Shown here in pieces: positions 47,372 through 58,763 of a stretch of DNA of 64,000 nucleotides. Under the pieces are notes generated by a model, which was given only the letters and a program-made list of their open reading frames with translations, had not been told where the DNA came from and searched no databases. The DNA is from Undaria pinnatifida (lineage: Eukaryota > Sar > Phaeophyceae > Laminariales > Alariaceae). The stretch lies in contig JABAKD010000027.1 of the NCBI GenBank assembly GCA_012845835.1, forward strand, positions 2,837,345 to 2,901,344, written 5' to 3'. Within the stretch, counting starts at the first letter, position 1. Each line of letters begins with the position of its first letter. A program made the translations under genes and the position numbers.

Positions 47372-47886
47372 CAGTAGCGGCTACGGTTTAAGAGAGGTCC
47401 GCGCCAGCCCAGTTTCCCTCTCTCAAATCCGGCTTTCTGTTATACTGTGTTTGCTACGTACGGTATAAAATAATATTCTCGTAAATAGTATCTCACTCTC
47501 GCGGGAGGTCCCACAGGTATGGCAAATGCGGTGCATCTCGCTGGTTCCGAGCGGGTCTACCACACCACGAGTGCCATAGAGGTACTGCCCGCAGACGCCT
47601 CTGCATTGGTGATTTGTGAACTTCGGTGGGCCTGGCGTGTGGTCGGGGACAGCTGTGCAGCGACTGCCCGCTGCGCAGAGCATGGTGTCTGCAGCTGTGT
47701 GTGATGCGTGTGATGGCTATGTGGTGTGATTTCCATGATTTCCAGCAGCTCGATTTAAGAGAAAATCCTAGACATAAGTCTTAGACCAGTTGTCTCTTAA
47801 ATCGATGTTGGTCGTGCCAGCCAGTTCACCTCTCTTAAACCCGTACTTTCTCTTGAACATTTTTTCTTAAACCGTAGCCGCTACTG
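47372..47886. mobile_element. Tc1/mariner-type MITE with TA target duplication
   Basis: A 22-bp perfect terminal inverted repeat, CAGTAGCGGCTACGGTTTAA then GA, starts at 47372. Its reverse complement ends at 47886. Both ends are flanked by TA (47370-47371 and 47887-47888), the target site of Tc1/mariner elements. The 515-bp element has no transposase ORF. Subterminal copies of TTTAAGAGA-like sequence occur in both orientations (about 47388, 47755, 47798, 47829) and may be transposase-binding repeats. A longer inverted similarity ('gtttaagagagg' with 'ccagcccagtt' versus 'aactggctgg' with 'cctctcttaaac') lies inside the ends. Confidence 0.8.
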
Positions 47887-47947
47887 TAGACGTATTTCAG
47901 CGATAGGCCTAGATTATAGACTAGACTAATCTATATTGGCATCTAAA

Positions 47948-48235
47948 CCGAATTGTTGTTGTTGCTAGTGTTCTCACATTAACTCGCATTATCAAGTACG
48001 TGGTCACAGGCCGGGATCCAGTCACTCTGGAGCTGAGGAATACCCCAGGAAAAAATACAAGCACATCAAAGGAGGTGGTACACGCATATATCACAGCTGA
48101 CGCAATTCATGCCTTCACCAGAAAAATAAAAATAAATGTGAAATCAGGAGTAAACCTGCACGATGTGCCAGGTCCATACTGGTGCATATATATGTTTCGG
48201 TTCCGAGACAATTTTCACGAGTTACTATGACAGAG
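47948..48235 (-). mobile_element. (AAC)n-tailed retroposon R2, medium copy
   Basis: On the plus strand it begins GTTGTTGTTGCTAGTGTTCTCA and continues 'cattaactcgcat', 'gtggtcacaggccgggatcc', 'agtcactctggag', 'ggtggtacacgca' and 'gatgtgccaggtccata'. This is the reverse complement of the copies at 43745 and 57700. Confidence 0.65.
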
Positions 48236-48589
48236 GCGTTTTCGTGATAGTAGAGGCCGTGCTATTTACATCCCCTCCCTATGTCGGGTATGGCTGCCCC
48301 ACCCGGACACAATCATTTCCTTGGGTTCACATTCATTCATAAACCCTGCGATAAGCAATCAAGTTACCACCCAACCATCAACAAACAACTTTCTTGGGAG
48401 ACTTCATACCTTGAGCACCTGCACAGACAGGGAAATTTCTCTCTTCCCCCGAGGAACGTACAAGCGCCCTCGGAATTCCGGGCCGTATCGGTCCTTCGGA
48501 GTTCAGTTATTATGAATACCTGAGGCGTGCTACAGACATAGCCCACGTGGGGACCCTGTGATGCTAGTAGTCTAGATATATATATCTTT

Positions 48590-48801
48590 CGAGAGCCATC
48601 CATGCCGCTGTGCCCCCCCCCCCCCCCCCTGCCTCGAACGCCCCCTTCTTCCCCATCACCCGCACCATCGCCTAGACCTAGCACCACACGTATAACAAAC
48701 CCCTCACCTAAAGCCCTTCCGCACCCCCCCCCCCGCCCCCCCCCGCCCCCCCCCCCCGCCCCCCCCCCCCCCCCCCCCCCCCCCCCCGCCCCCCCCCCCC
48801 G

Positions 48802-48836
<35 letters not shown>

Positions 48837-49545
48837 CCCCCACCCCCCACCTCCCCCCCAACCCATCCCAACCCCACCCCCTCGAACACTCCACCCTCTC
48901 TTTACTCACTGATTGTACGACTTGCCCCAGGATATACATGATAAACTGATGTATTATTTCCAAACCGTCACATGTATCCCCTCAAAATAATGTATAGTTT
49001 CCAGGCACATATTGAGCTGCCCCCCCCGCCTCCCCCCCCCCCCGCCCCAACTCCCCCCCCCCTGCCGCCCCCAATAATATACTGTCGCCAAAACCGTCAG
49101 ATTTATCCCCTCGAAAGGATTTACAGCTTACATGCACAAATTGCCCCCTCCCCCCCCCCCCCCCCCCCCCCCCTCCTCCAAACCCGCTCGCTTTTGATCA
49201 AAACCAGGCCCCCACGTCCTTCAAAACTCCGCCCCACCCCCCACACCGGTTATTCGACTTACAAGATTCACTTGATAAAAGGATACATTTCCCTTCACAG
49301 CTGTCAGATTTTGTCCCCCCCAGAAACGGGTTTTATAGTTTCCGCGCACAGACTGACTAAAATCATCCTGTTGACCCTGATAGCTACACTGTAGTTGTAA
49401 GGGGAGTCGCCGACCTATATCCTTCATGAGGACACACAACTCGTAATGCGTGCGATCGGAGTATCACACACAGCTTGCAAAGATGAGTTTCGACGAAATC
49501 TTCGATCTCATAGCTGGAGTGTATTTTCATTTTTTATAATATATA
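48590..49545 (-). repeat. G-tract modular repeat arm 8
   Basis: Minus-orientation arm from 'gagagccatccatgccgctg' to the inner terminus 'tcatagctggagtgtatt' and TTTTTTATAATATATATATA. It carries the longest C-rich block of the window (48725-48838, C runs broken only by single G or A). It is head-to-head with arm 9. Confidence 0.85.
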
Positions 49546-50337
49546 TATACTTCGTATATCCTCGTCTGTCCTACCCAGGGTTCCGAGCGAAAGCCGGATT
49601 GGCCGCGCGGGCACGAAAAACATATTTTGTAGACTTACTTAATTTCGTCCTTCTCAGGAATTGCCCATCCCTGGCCTCTCAGAGCTCCAACTTCCATATT
49701 ACTTGCGGAACCTTTCCAGCTTTTCTTTGCTTCCCAGCTTCGTTCGATATACGAAACGCAAATAGTACATACCGGTACTACTACAATACACCAGGTTTGT
49801 ACGTACCATCAGATACTACGCTGTTGGATCACATGCACGCCCAGCTCAGATCAATCCGGCTATATATGGCCCAGCAGCGCAGCGTAGCGCTGTGCGGAGC
49901 CGTGCGAAGCCATGCGGTGCGGTGCCGTGCCCTTCGCTGCGGTGCTGTGTCTCTGCGCTGTGTGCTTTCTTTCGAACATAGAGCAGTACCGGGTATAACG
50001 CGTGTGTTGTTGTGTACGGAGTACTACTTTTCCTCTCTTGTCTTTTTCTATAGACTATGTTTTTGATCTTTCACGGCCCCCTGTTTTTTCCCCCACGCAA
50101 ATTACCCCCGTTCTGCCAATCAAAACGTAACACCGGTAACAAAAGCACACAGCACAGCTGAGCACAACAGGGCAATTTGCTCTGCACAAGCAGCTCTTGG
50201 CATTATCACATCGCTGTTCGCACCAAATCGTGGGCCTCTTCTTTCTGCCCCCTTTACATAGTCTATGTTTTTAGTTGCATTCTTCCTTGCCTTGCGCGAG
50301 CGTAGCGGGCGGCGCCCTTGTATATATATATATGCAT
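49546..50337. other. Core between arms 8 and 9
   Basis: About 790 bp. It contains an AGCGC/TGCGG-rich stretch at 49872-49970 (ORFs there are repeat translations) that resembles 58330-58475 in the core of pair 10/11. 'atatcctcgtctgtc' at 49556 recurs at 54869, also in that core. Next to arm 9 it has 'ggcggcgcccttgtatatat', matching the 'gcccttgtatatt' next to arm 11. No gene is supported. Confidence 0.55.
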
Positions 50338-51671
50338 AATATTATAAAAATTAAAATACACTCCAGCTGTGAGATCGAAGATTTCGTCGAAACTCATCTT
50401 TGCAAGCTGTGTGTGATACTCCGATCGCGCGCATTACGGGTTGTGTGTCCTCATTAAGGAAATAGGTCGGCGACTCCCCTTACAGCTACAGTGTAGCTAT
50501 CAGGGTCAACAGGATGATTTTAGTCAGTCTGTGCGCGGAAACTATAAAACCCGTTTCTGAGGGGGACAAAATCTGACAGCTGTGAAGGGAAAAGGGGGGC
50601 CTGGTTTTGATCAAAAGCGAGCGGGTTTGGAGGGGGGCGGGGGGGGGGGGGGGGGGGGGGGAAGGGGCAATTTGTGCATGTAAGCTATAAATCCTTTCGA
50701 GGGGATAAATCTGACGGTTTTGGCACCAGTATATTATTGGGGGCGGGGGGGGGGGGGGGTTGGGGCGGGGGGGGGGGGGGGGGGCAGCTCGATATTGTGC
50801 CTGGAAACTATACATTATTTCGAGGGGATAAATGTGACATTTTTGGAAATAATACATCAGTTTATCGTGTATATCCTGGGGTAAGTCGTACAATCAGTGA
50901 GTAAAGAGAGGGTGGAGTGTTCGAGGGGGTGGGGTTGGGATGGGTTGGGGGGGGAGGGTGGGGGGGTTGGGGCGGGGGTGGGGGGTGGGGGGGGGTGGGG
51001 GGGGGGAAGGGCTTTAGGTGAGGGGTTTGTTATACGTGTGGTGCTAGGTCTAGGCGAAGGTGCGGGTGATGGGGAAGAAGGGGGCGTTCGAGGCGGGGGG
51101 GGGGGGGGAAACAGCGGTCANNNNNNNNNNNNNNNNNNNNNNNNNNNNNNNNNNNNNNNNNNNNNNNNNNNNNNNNNNNNNNNNNNNNNNNNNNNNNNNN
51201 NNNNNNNNNNNNNNNNNNNNNNNNNNNNNNNNNNNNNNNNNNNNNNNNNNNNNNNNNNNNNNNNNNNNNNNNNNNNNNNNNNNNNNNNNNNNNNNNNNNN
51301 NNNNNNNNNNNNNNNNNNNNNNNNNNNNNNNNNNNNNNNNNNNNNNNNNNNNNNNNNNNNNNNNNNNNNNNNNNNNNNNNNNNNNNNNNNNNNNNNNNNN
51401 NNNNNNNNNNNNNNNNNNNNNNNNNNNNNNNNNNNNNNNNNNNNNNNNNNNNNNNNNNNNNNNNNNNNNNNNNNNNNNNNNNNNNNNNNNNNNNNNNNNN
51501 NNNNNNNNNNNNNNNNNNNNNNNNNNNNNNNNNNNNNNNNNNNNNNNNNNNNNNNNNNNNNNNNNNNNNNNNNNNNNNNNNNNNNNNNNNNNNNNNNNNN
51601 NNNNNNNNNNNNNNNNNNNNCGGGACATTTCAATATGTGCGCGGAAACTATAAATTCTCGAAGGGGACAAA
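50338..51671 (+). repeat. G-tract modular repeat arm 9 (contains the assembly gap)
   Basis: Plus-orientation arm starting ATATTATAAAAATTAAAATA. It follows arm 6 until the gap and resumes with 'cgggacatttcaatatgtgc' at 51621. In arm 6 the corresponding points are about 510 bp apart (32233 and 32746), so the 500-N gap is close to the true missing length. It ends at about 51671, where the sequence flips into arm 10. Confidence 0.8.
51121..51620. other. Assembly gap, 500 N
   Basis: Unknown bases inside arm 9, immediately after a G run. ORFs spanning it are artefacts. Confidence 1.
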
Positions 51672-53322
51672 TAAGGGGGGTATAATTGCGATAAACCAAA
51701 CTGCCGACCCATCCCATACCCTCCTGAGACGACTTCTACGAAACACAGTACCATATACCTAACGAAGTAAAGTCACCCTCGCGATCAATAGTGACGACAT
51801 CGCATATATATGACATCACATACCCACCTCGCCTGATGTATTTGTAGGATGTATCTCTGACTTGAAATTGACGACCGCAGAGCCCCACATCGGCAAGGAA
51901 GGTAAAATCATAGGCGTGAAATCGTACATTTTTATTTGAGAGAAAAATAATTTGGAAAAGGAAGCACAGGCAGATGTGTTAAAATTGCGGTAAACAACCT
52001 TACCAACTCATTACGTAGGGTATTTCGTACATACCGTCTGCATGATCGCCTCCCAACCTATGCCAAACGAAGTATGACTAACGAGGTAACGTAATTGAGC
52101 GCGTGTATACCAAGTATGACTAACGACGAGGTAACGAAATTGAGCGCATGTATGCCAAGCGTTCCTGAAAAAATTGACGATTCGCATCCCTCCCTCTAAT
52201 GCTCAATGGCGGAGACAGTACATGGCCACATACACCACCTCGCATGCTGTAGTTGGCAATACATATCTCTTTCGTATAGTTAGCGATGTCAGAAGATAAT
52301 GGTAACTGTATGATGGTGGTGACAAACAGTGCATGATCACATCACCTCCCCTGTTGTACTTGATAATACGTATCTCTTTCTTATAATTAGCGATGTCAGA
52401 AAATAATTGTAACTACAAATATTCTATAAAATATTCTAGCTTTCGATCCATGTATCATACAAAAACAACTTATGAAGATTTAACACGTTATTTACTACAC
52501 TTAAACACTGGGTTGCATGCTGAATCGAACATCAAACCTTCTAGAATAGTAAACATTACAAGCCAGATGATATAAAGGGACGTCTTATTGCTTCAATCGT
52601 CAGGTTTGTCCCCTTTGAGGATTTATAGTTTCCGCGCACATATTGAAATGTCCCGCCCCCCGCCTCCCCCCCTCCCCTCCCCCCTCCCCTGACCTCTCTT
52701 GTTCATGGAAAACCCCAACCCTCCCCCCCCCCCCCCCCCCCCCCCCGTTCCCCCCCCCCCCCCCCCCCCCCGCCCCCCCGATCCCCCCCCCCTTCCGCCT
52801 AGTTTGTCCAAACGCCCCCACTCACAATCGAAATCGGCCAGAGTAATAAACACCTATACGCAGTTGATATAACGTCATTATCTTTCTGACCATCCATGAC
52901 GTAGTTTTCAATTATTTTCCCCCCGACCCCCCCCCCCCTTCAACGCCCCCTCTTTTCCAACCACCCGCACGATCGCCTAGACCTAGCACCACGCGTATAA
53001 CAAGCCTCTACATATCTTTGATCTCACAGCCGAAGTGTATTTGAATATTATTTGTCACCTAAACCTGCTAAGAAATCTCCCCCGCCCCCCCGCCCCCCCC
53101 CTCTCGCTCTCCCTTACTCAAACGCCCCACCAAATATCGAAATCCGCCAGATTAATAAACACTTCACGCACAGGATATCACCTCATTATCTTTCGAGAGC
53201 CATCCATGCCGCTGCTTCCCACCCCCCCCCCCGCCCCGAACACCCCCTTCTTCCCCATCACCCACGTCATCGCCTAGACCTAGCACCACACGTATAACAA
53301 ACCCCTCACCTAAAGCCCTTCC

Positions 53323-53354
<32 letters not shown>

Positions 53355-54072
53355 CCCCCTCCCCCGCCCCCTCCGCCCCCACCCCCCACCTTCCCCCCCC
53401 CCAACCCATGCCAACCCCACCCCCTCAAACACTCCACCCTCTCTCTACTCACTGATTGTACGACTTACCCCAGGAAATACATGATAAACTGATGCATCAT
53501 TTCCAAGACCGTCACATTTATCCCCTAAAATTAATGTGTAGTTTCCACGCACATATTGAGCTGCCCCACACGCCCCACCCCCGCCCCAACCCCCCCCCCC
53601 CCCAATACTAAACTGGTGCCAAAACCGTCAGATTTATCCCCTCGAAAGGATTTTAACTTACATGCACAAATTCCCCCCCCCTTCCCCCCCCCCCCCCCCC
53701 CCCCCTCCAAACCCGCTCGCTTTTGATCAAATCCAGGCCCCCACGTCCTTCAAAACTCCGCCCCTCCCCCTCACCGGTTATTCGACTTACAAGATTCACT
53801 CGATACAAGGATACATTTCCCTCCACAGCTGTCAGATTTTGTCCCCCTCAGAAACGGGTTTTATAGTTTCAGCGCACAGACTGACTAAAATCACCCTGTT
53901 GACCCTGATAGCTACACTGTAGTTGTAAGGGGAGTCGCCGACCTATATCCTTAATGAGGACACACAACTCGTAATGCGCGCGATCGGAGTATCACACACA
54001 GCTTACAAAGATGAGTTTCGACGAAATCTTCGATCTCACAGCTGTTCGAGTGTATTCTCATTTTTTATAATA
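51672..54072 (-). repeat. G-tract modular repeat arm 10
   Basis: Minus-orientation arm beginning inside the outer tandem region ('ttgcgataaaccaaactgcc' is the reverse complement of 33650-33669). It runs through C-run boxes to the inner terminus 'tctcacagctgttcgagtgt' and TTTTTTATAATATATATATA near 54072. A four-base insertion (TTCG) lies in the otherwise conserved terminal phrase. Its partner is arm 11. Confidence 0.85.
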
Positions 54073-55630
54073 TATATATATATATAAAAATCGATTTCTT
54101 CGCAGATAGATCGTTTCGAAACGCTAAAAAACGACGTCTAAAAAAACAGCAAAAAAAAAGTTGGTCTCCTTCGACCCGATTTTTTTTTTTTCGAGGCATT
54201 GCCAAACTTTCTTTTTCTTGCCGACCTCGGCAATCGCTTCCGCTTGGTCGATTTAGGGGCGGTTGAGCCACTCAGAAAATTGTTAAGACAAAAACTCGAG
54301 CCCGGAACCGAGAATGAAAAATTCCAGGAAATTTGAAATTGCTCAGCTAGGTCAGCTTTTGGGCAGCCGTAAGTCGATTGCAAGAGCAGAACTAGGACAA
54401 TCCACTGATATCTTCGTGTTCCCCACCCTAAAATAACCTCAAATCGAAGTTTTACAGAGCTCTTCTTATCAACGTATGGATCGTTTTCCACGGGTGAAAG
54501 TATCTTTGCGCAGCTGTATCAAGATTAAATCGATCGCGATCAAAAATCTAACGACGGATTCGTAATCTACACCCCAAAATTACCCTGCCCTAAATTTTTC
54601 AGTTCGATCTGAGCACTTTATAATCAAGGGGATATTTATTTTGCGTCCATCCCCGCTTTTTGTGTTTTTGCGAATTCGCCGTGGGAAATCGATAAAACTC
54701 GTTGAAACCCGGGCACCACGGGCGGTTTTTTGTTTTTTTTCGCAGATCGTCGTCATTAGGGCATGCAATGATACTATTGAATTTTCAATACTTTTAGCGG
54801 GGATGGAAAGAAGTTGCCCCCCCCGCAAAAAAAAACGTCTTCAGCTCGGAACCCGCATTTAAAATAGATATCCTCGTCTGTCTCTCCTTGACTCTAGACC
54901 TCGCTGCACTAGGGCACACGGTTCGTGACATGGTGTACATCCCAGATACGCACTTGCCCTCGAGGGGGATCACCCGGAGTATCTCTCCTTCTGGTTTCGG
55001 GTTTCTCGTCGTGGTTCTGTTTACTGCTTCTTGGGCCTGCTGCTGTATCTTTGTGCTCCGATCGCGTCTCTGATTTTGTTGTTCCTTTTTTTCCAGAGCG
55101 CGTGCGCGCGACTTTTAGCGCGCGCTCCTGGGAGCCCCGCCTGTCAAGCAGCAGTTAGGTGGGCATGGTGCTTTGCAGCAGTTTGGAGAGGCACGGTGCC
55201 GCCCTTGCACGCGTCCCGTGTCGATCCCCAATGGATTCGCTTGCAAAATCTTTTTTTCTCGTCTTTTGTGTTTGTTTTTGTTTCTTCGTTTTTACTTGAA
55301 CATTGTTTTTCTTTCATTTTTTTTGCGAGTTGATCCCATATTTCAACACAGCAGTGTTGGACTACTGCTGCTGTAGACTGAGCAACTGACATAAATAGAC
55401 ACACGACGCGTATGAAAATACGTGGAAGTGTGGTGAGCTAAATAAAGCTTTATTTTTCCCCATCCGCCGGGGAATAAAGGAGAAGAAAAAAAAAAAAAAA
55501 AAAACTAAACTATTTTGACCGGTATCCGCTGATCTTTTGGTCAACGCCCAGGGGAGCGCGCTATCCTGGAGTGCGCCTGTCTCGTTGCTCTCACCATGGC
55601 TCGCTCCAGTTTCGCTTGCGCTCTATGGCG
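54073..55630. other. Core of pair 10/11, left part; no gene recognised
   Basis: ORFs up to 117 codons (54138-54491, minus) lack motifs. AATAAA followed by CCCCATCCGCCGGGG-type inverted repeat and a 20-base A run occurs at 55441-55504, which could be a retroposed 3' end, but no body was identified. Confidence 0.35.
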
Positions 55631-55723
55631 TTGTCGGATGGCACAGGTGGGAGTTAAACAGCAGTACACCCGTTTTAGGCCCCCGCCCTTCCTTGCACTT
55701 TCTTGCCGGCTGCTGAAAAATGA

Positions 55724-55936
55724 ATGCTGAGAAAAGAGAAGCAACAGTCCGAAGTGATGCGGGATAGTGGTTTGCGTGCGCGCCACGGGTGTATTCGCTG
55801 CGAGAACTCCCAGGCCCTTCACCCAAGCGTGTATGTATCTGCCGTCGCTGCCGTTGGTGTTGTTACGCGTTATTGCTTTCGCTGCTCGTTCCACCTCTGC
55901 TTGGGGTGCCCCGTGAGCACTTCCTACAGCAGGTGA
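55724..55936 (+). pseudogene. Possible Cys-rich C-terminal remnant of a piggyBac-like transposase
   Basis: A 70-codon open frame contains CIRCENSQ, then TRYCFRCSFHLCLGCPVS, a paired-Cys pattern (C-x2-C ... C-x2-C-x4-C-x2-C). It recalls the zinc-binding C-terminus of piggyBac-family transposases. A stop lies immediately upstream in this frame and no DDD catalytic core is visible, so at most a fragment remains. It might also be another zinc-ribbon protein or chance. Confidence 0.3.
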
Positions 55937-56550
55937 GGCCCAAGATAGTACGGTGTCCGATATAAATATATATAAAGTCATTCCTTGAATATCGAGTCAT
56001 TCCTTGGTGTCATGGACTTTGGTCAGGAGTTTTTTGTCTCGGCCTAAGTATGCGATTCGCGGAACTGGAATTCTCGGTCGAATATGGCTTGGTTCGAGCG
56101 CCGCCTTCGGGGGGCGGCTCCAACGCCCCTCGCCCTGCCGTGTCCATTCCGCACATCGACGTGAACGCGGACGGGTGCCGAGCGAGACGAGCGAGTGTCG
56201 AGGAGGAATTTTGGAAAAATTGTTGAATCTTAATGGCTGCAACGCCTGAATGATTTACAAAATTGGCATCATTTCCAAACGGTACGTGATAATGTTTGGA
56301 ATTTTGCGGTGGCATACTCTCGAGCGTTAGTTTTTTTGCTGTACCTTTTTACTAGTTCGTTTGGTTTCTTGCTCGGCATTTTATTGCTTTTGTTCCTGCT
56401 CGTTTTGCCAGCTGGAAATTCATTTTTTTAGTGTGGGTTCACCTAAAACGTGACCCAAGTTACCGACGATATCCAACAACTTCGTGACACAAATTACCGA
56501 CGGCAAGACGTTTTGTGACAAAATAACTCCCAAATCATGATACTTTCACG

Positions 56551-57462
56551 TAACAGAATTTCGAGACAAAACCAAGCAGGTAGAGCCGTCTCTTCGGCCT
56601 TTGGCCCTGGCTTTGGCACGACCGCTGACACTCCAGCCAGCCTCTGCTGTAGGCATGAACGAATGCGGTTGATTCGCAGCGAACTATCCCGCTGTGCTCG
56701 CTTCTATGTGGCCATTGTCCATGCCATTTCATGTCACCTTCCTTCTGTTTTGAGCTCGTCGTCGTACGGTTGAGGTACGAGGAAACCCGTACGTACTCGG
56801 TGAGAACAGCAGTATGTACGACGAGCATGAACGCCGACTGACGACATTGGCAAGCACAAAAGAGCAGGTGTAGCAGCAGTAGCCGAAGGGCGAAACGTCT
56901 AGCACATAATGCAGCAACAAGTAGCAACCAGCACTACAGCAGATAGCTCAAAGTGCAGTGCGAGTGCCGTTGGCAAGTTTAGTCGTACACGCATCATTCT
57001 GTCCAATATATAACAGATTTTCGAGACAAAACCAAGCAGGTAGAGCCGTTTCTTCGGCCTTTGGCCCTGGCCTTAGCACGGCCGCTGACACTCCAGCCAG
57101 CCTCTGCTGTAGGCATGAACGAATGCGGTTGATTCGCAGCGAACTATCCCGCTGTGCTCGCTTCTATGTGGCCATCGTCCATGCCATTTCATGTCACCTC
57201 CCTTCTGTTTTGAGCTCGTCGTCGTACGGTTTAGGTACGAGGAAACCCGCACGTACTCGGTGAGAACAGCAGTATGTACGACGAGCATGAACGCCGACTG
57301 ACGACATTGGCAAACACACAACAGCAGGTGTAGCAGCAGTAGCCGAAGGGCGAAACGTCTAGCACATAATGCAGCAACAAGTAGCAACCAGAACTACAGC
57401 AGATAGCTCAAAGTGCAGTGCGAGTGCCGATGGCAAGTTTAGTCGTACACGCATCACTCTCG
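56551..57462 (+). repeat. 460-bp tandem duplication
   Basis: Unit 1 (about 56551-57004) and unit 2 (about 57011-57462) are nearly identical, with an offset of 460 bp. Each begins 'taacaga.ttttcgagacaa' (ttTCGAGACAAAACC) and ends 'gtcgtacacgcatca'. ORFs on both strands are duplicated with it, but none has a known motif and several are interrupted (for example 'cggttgagg' versus 'cggtttagg'). A recent local duplication is likely. Confidence 0.9.
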
Positions 57463-57699
57463 AGAGCCAACAAGAAGCAGGGCAGGGGCCCCCAACACAG
57501 AGACACGTGACAGCCACGGCCAGCTGTCGATCGCGTAATTCGCCGGTAGTCCGTGCTTCGGTGGGTGTATCGGAAGTCGTTCGTTGCACTACTGCTGTAG
57601 ACCGTCGAAAGACCACGTGACATTTGACATCCCGCTCTGGTGGCAGCCTCGCCAGTAGACCCCCCAAAATTTACTCTTCTTTTCTTTTTCTTGGCCCCA

Positions 57700-58092
57700 T
57701 GCACCCATTTCCTTTCCTTTCTCTTCTTTGTTCTTTGTTTCTTTTTTCCAATTAACTTGCGTCTGTGGTGCGTATGCGTAGTGATAGATACTACGTGTGA
57801 TATATACGTGGTAGTCTTTCTTGGGTGGCAAGCGGTATAGTCGGTTTTCCCAGGCGCGAGTAATGAGACGTATGCACCGGTATGGACCTGGCACATCGTA
57901 TACTGACTCCTGATCTCACTTTTATATGTTTCTGGTGGAGGTATGAATTGCGTCAGCTGTGATTTATGCGTGTACCACCTTGGGTTGTTTGTGTTTTTCC
58001 CTAGGGTGTTCCTCTGCTCCAGAGTGACTGGAACCAGTCCTGTGACCACGGACTGGATTGTGCGAGTTAATGTGAGAACAACAACAACTGCA
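57700..58092 (+). mobile_element. (AAC)n-tailed retroposon R2, long copy
   Basis: Colinear with 43745-44128 and ending 'ttaatgtgagaacaacaaca'. It is preceded by a TTTCTTT-rich stretch as in the other long copy. No ORF is conserved. Confidence 0.65.
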
Positions 58093-58329
58093 ATATTGCC
58101 TGTTTCTTGACCTTTCAGCTGCTTCCTGCAAATTTGGTTTTTCTGCCAACACGATTTTGAACCTCTTCGCGATTTTTTCTTTTTTTTTGTCTAGTAAGTT
58201 GATTTGCCGCTAATTTGCCGCCTGGGCATTAGTTGCGGAACGGTCCAGCTTTAGCTTTTCTTTGATTACCACCATTTGTTTTGTAGTTGGCGAAGCTTCA
58301 TCGGCTGAGATCTGGGCTTGGCTCATCAG

Positions 58330-58480
58330 CTTCACACCGCCCAGCACCCCATCGCAGCGCTATAGCTCACAGCAACGAAGCGCCGTGCAGTGCCCTGCGG
58401 CTCAGCTCAGCAGCGCACCGCAGCGTAGCGCTAGCTCAGCAGAGCGAAGCGCTATGCTTTGCCGTGCTCTGCCGTCGCGA
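58330..58480 (+). repeat. AGCGC / CAGC-rich simple repeat
   Basis: GCAGCGC, GAAGCGC and AGCTCAGC units, similar in character to 49872-49970. ORFs here are repeat translations. Confidence 0.55.
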
Positions 58481-58629
58481 TCGTTCGTTGTTCATGACAT
58501 CTACAACTCCGCGTAGGCTGATATTTAGGTATTTGGCGCTTTATTCTATATCGCGTCAACCATTGTAATATCATACAATATGGGGGAGGGAATGTAATCT
58601 CTATGCAAAGATCCTGTTTTGTTTTAATC

Positions 58630-58763
58630 AATTGTCAGCCGGCCGCCCCGGTGGTCTAATGGTTTTACCCTCGAATACTACTAACGTTTGGTTGTCCTTG
58701 AGTTCGACACCCACCACGATGAAATATGACTTGATTTGCAAAAATGCAATAAAAAAAAAAAGA
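58630..58763 (+). mobile_element. tRNA-derived SINE with poly(A) tail
   Basis: TGGTCTAATGG at 58652-58662 matches an RNA polymerase III A box as found in tRNA genes. AGTTCGACACC at 58701-58711 matches a B box (RGTTCRANNCC). The spacing is about 50 bp, normal for tRNA-like promoters. A tRNA-unrelated tail of about 35 bp leads to an A run at 58752-58762. The anticodon region does not give a clean cloverleaf, so a SINE is favoured over a functional tRNA. Confidence 0.6.

Noticed and set aside
48364-48963. Gly-rich and Pro-rich ORFs over G/C runs (also near 600, 12200, 31000, 52700)
   Set aside because: Translations of homopolymer tracts inside the non-coding arms; frames are not conserved between arms.
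50897-51754. ORFs of 197-262 codons
   Set aside because: They run through 500 N bases and are artefacts of translating the gap.
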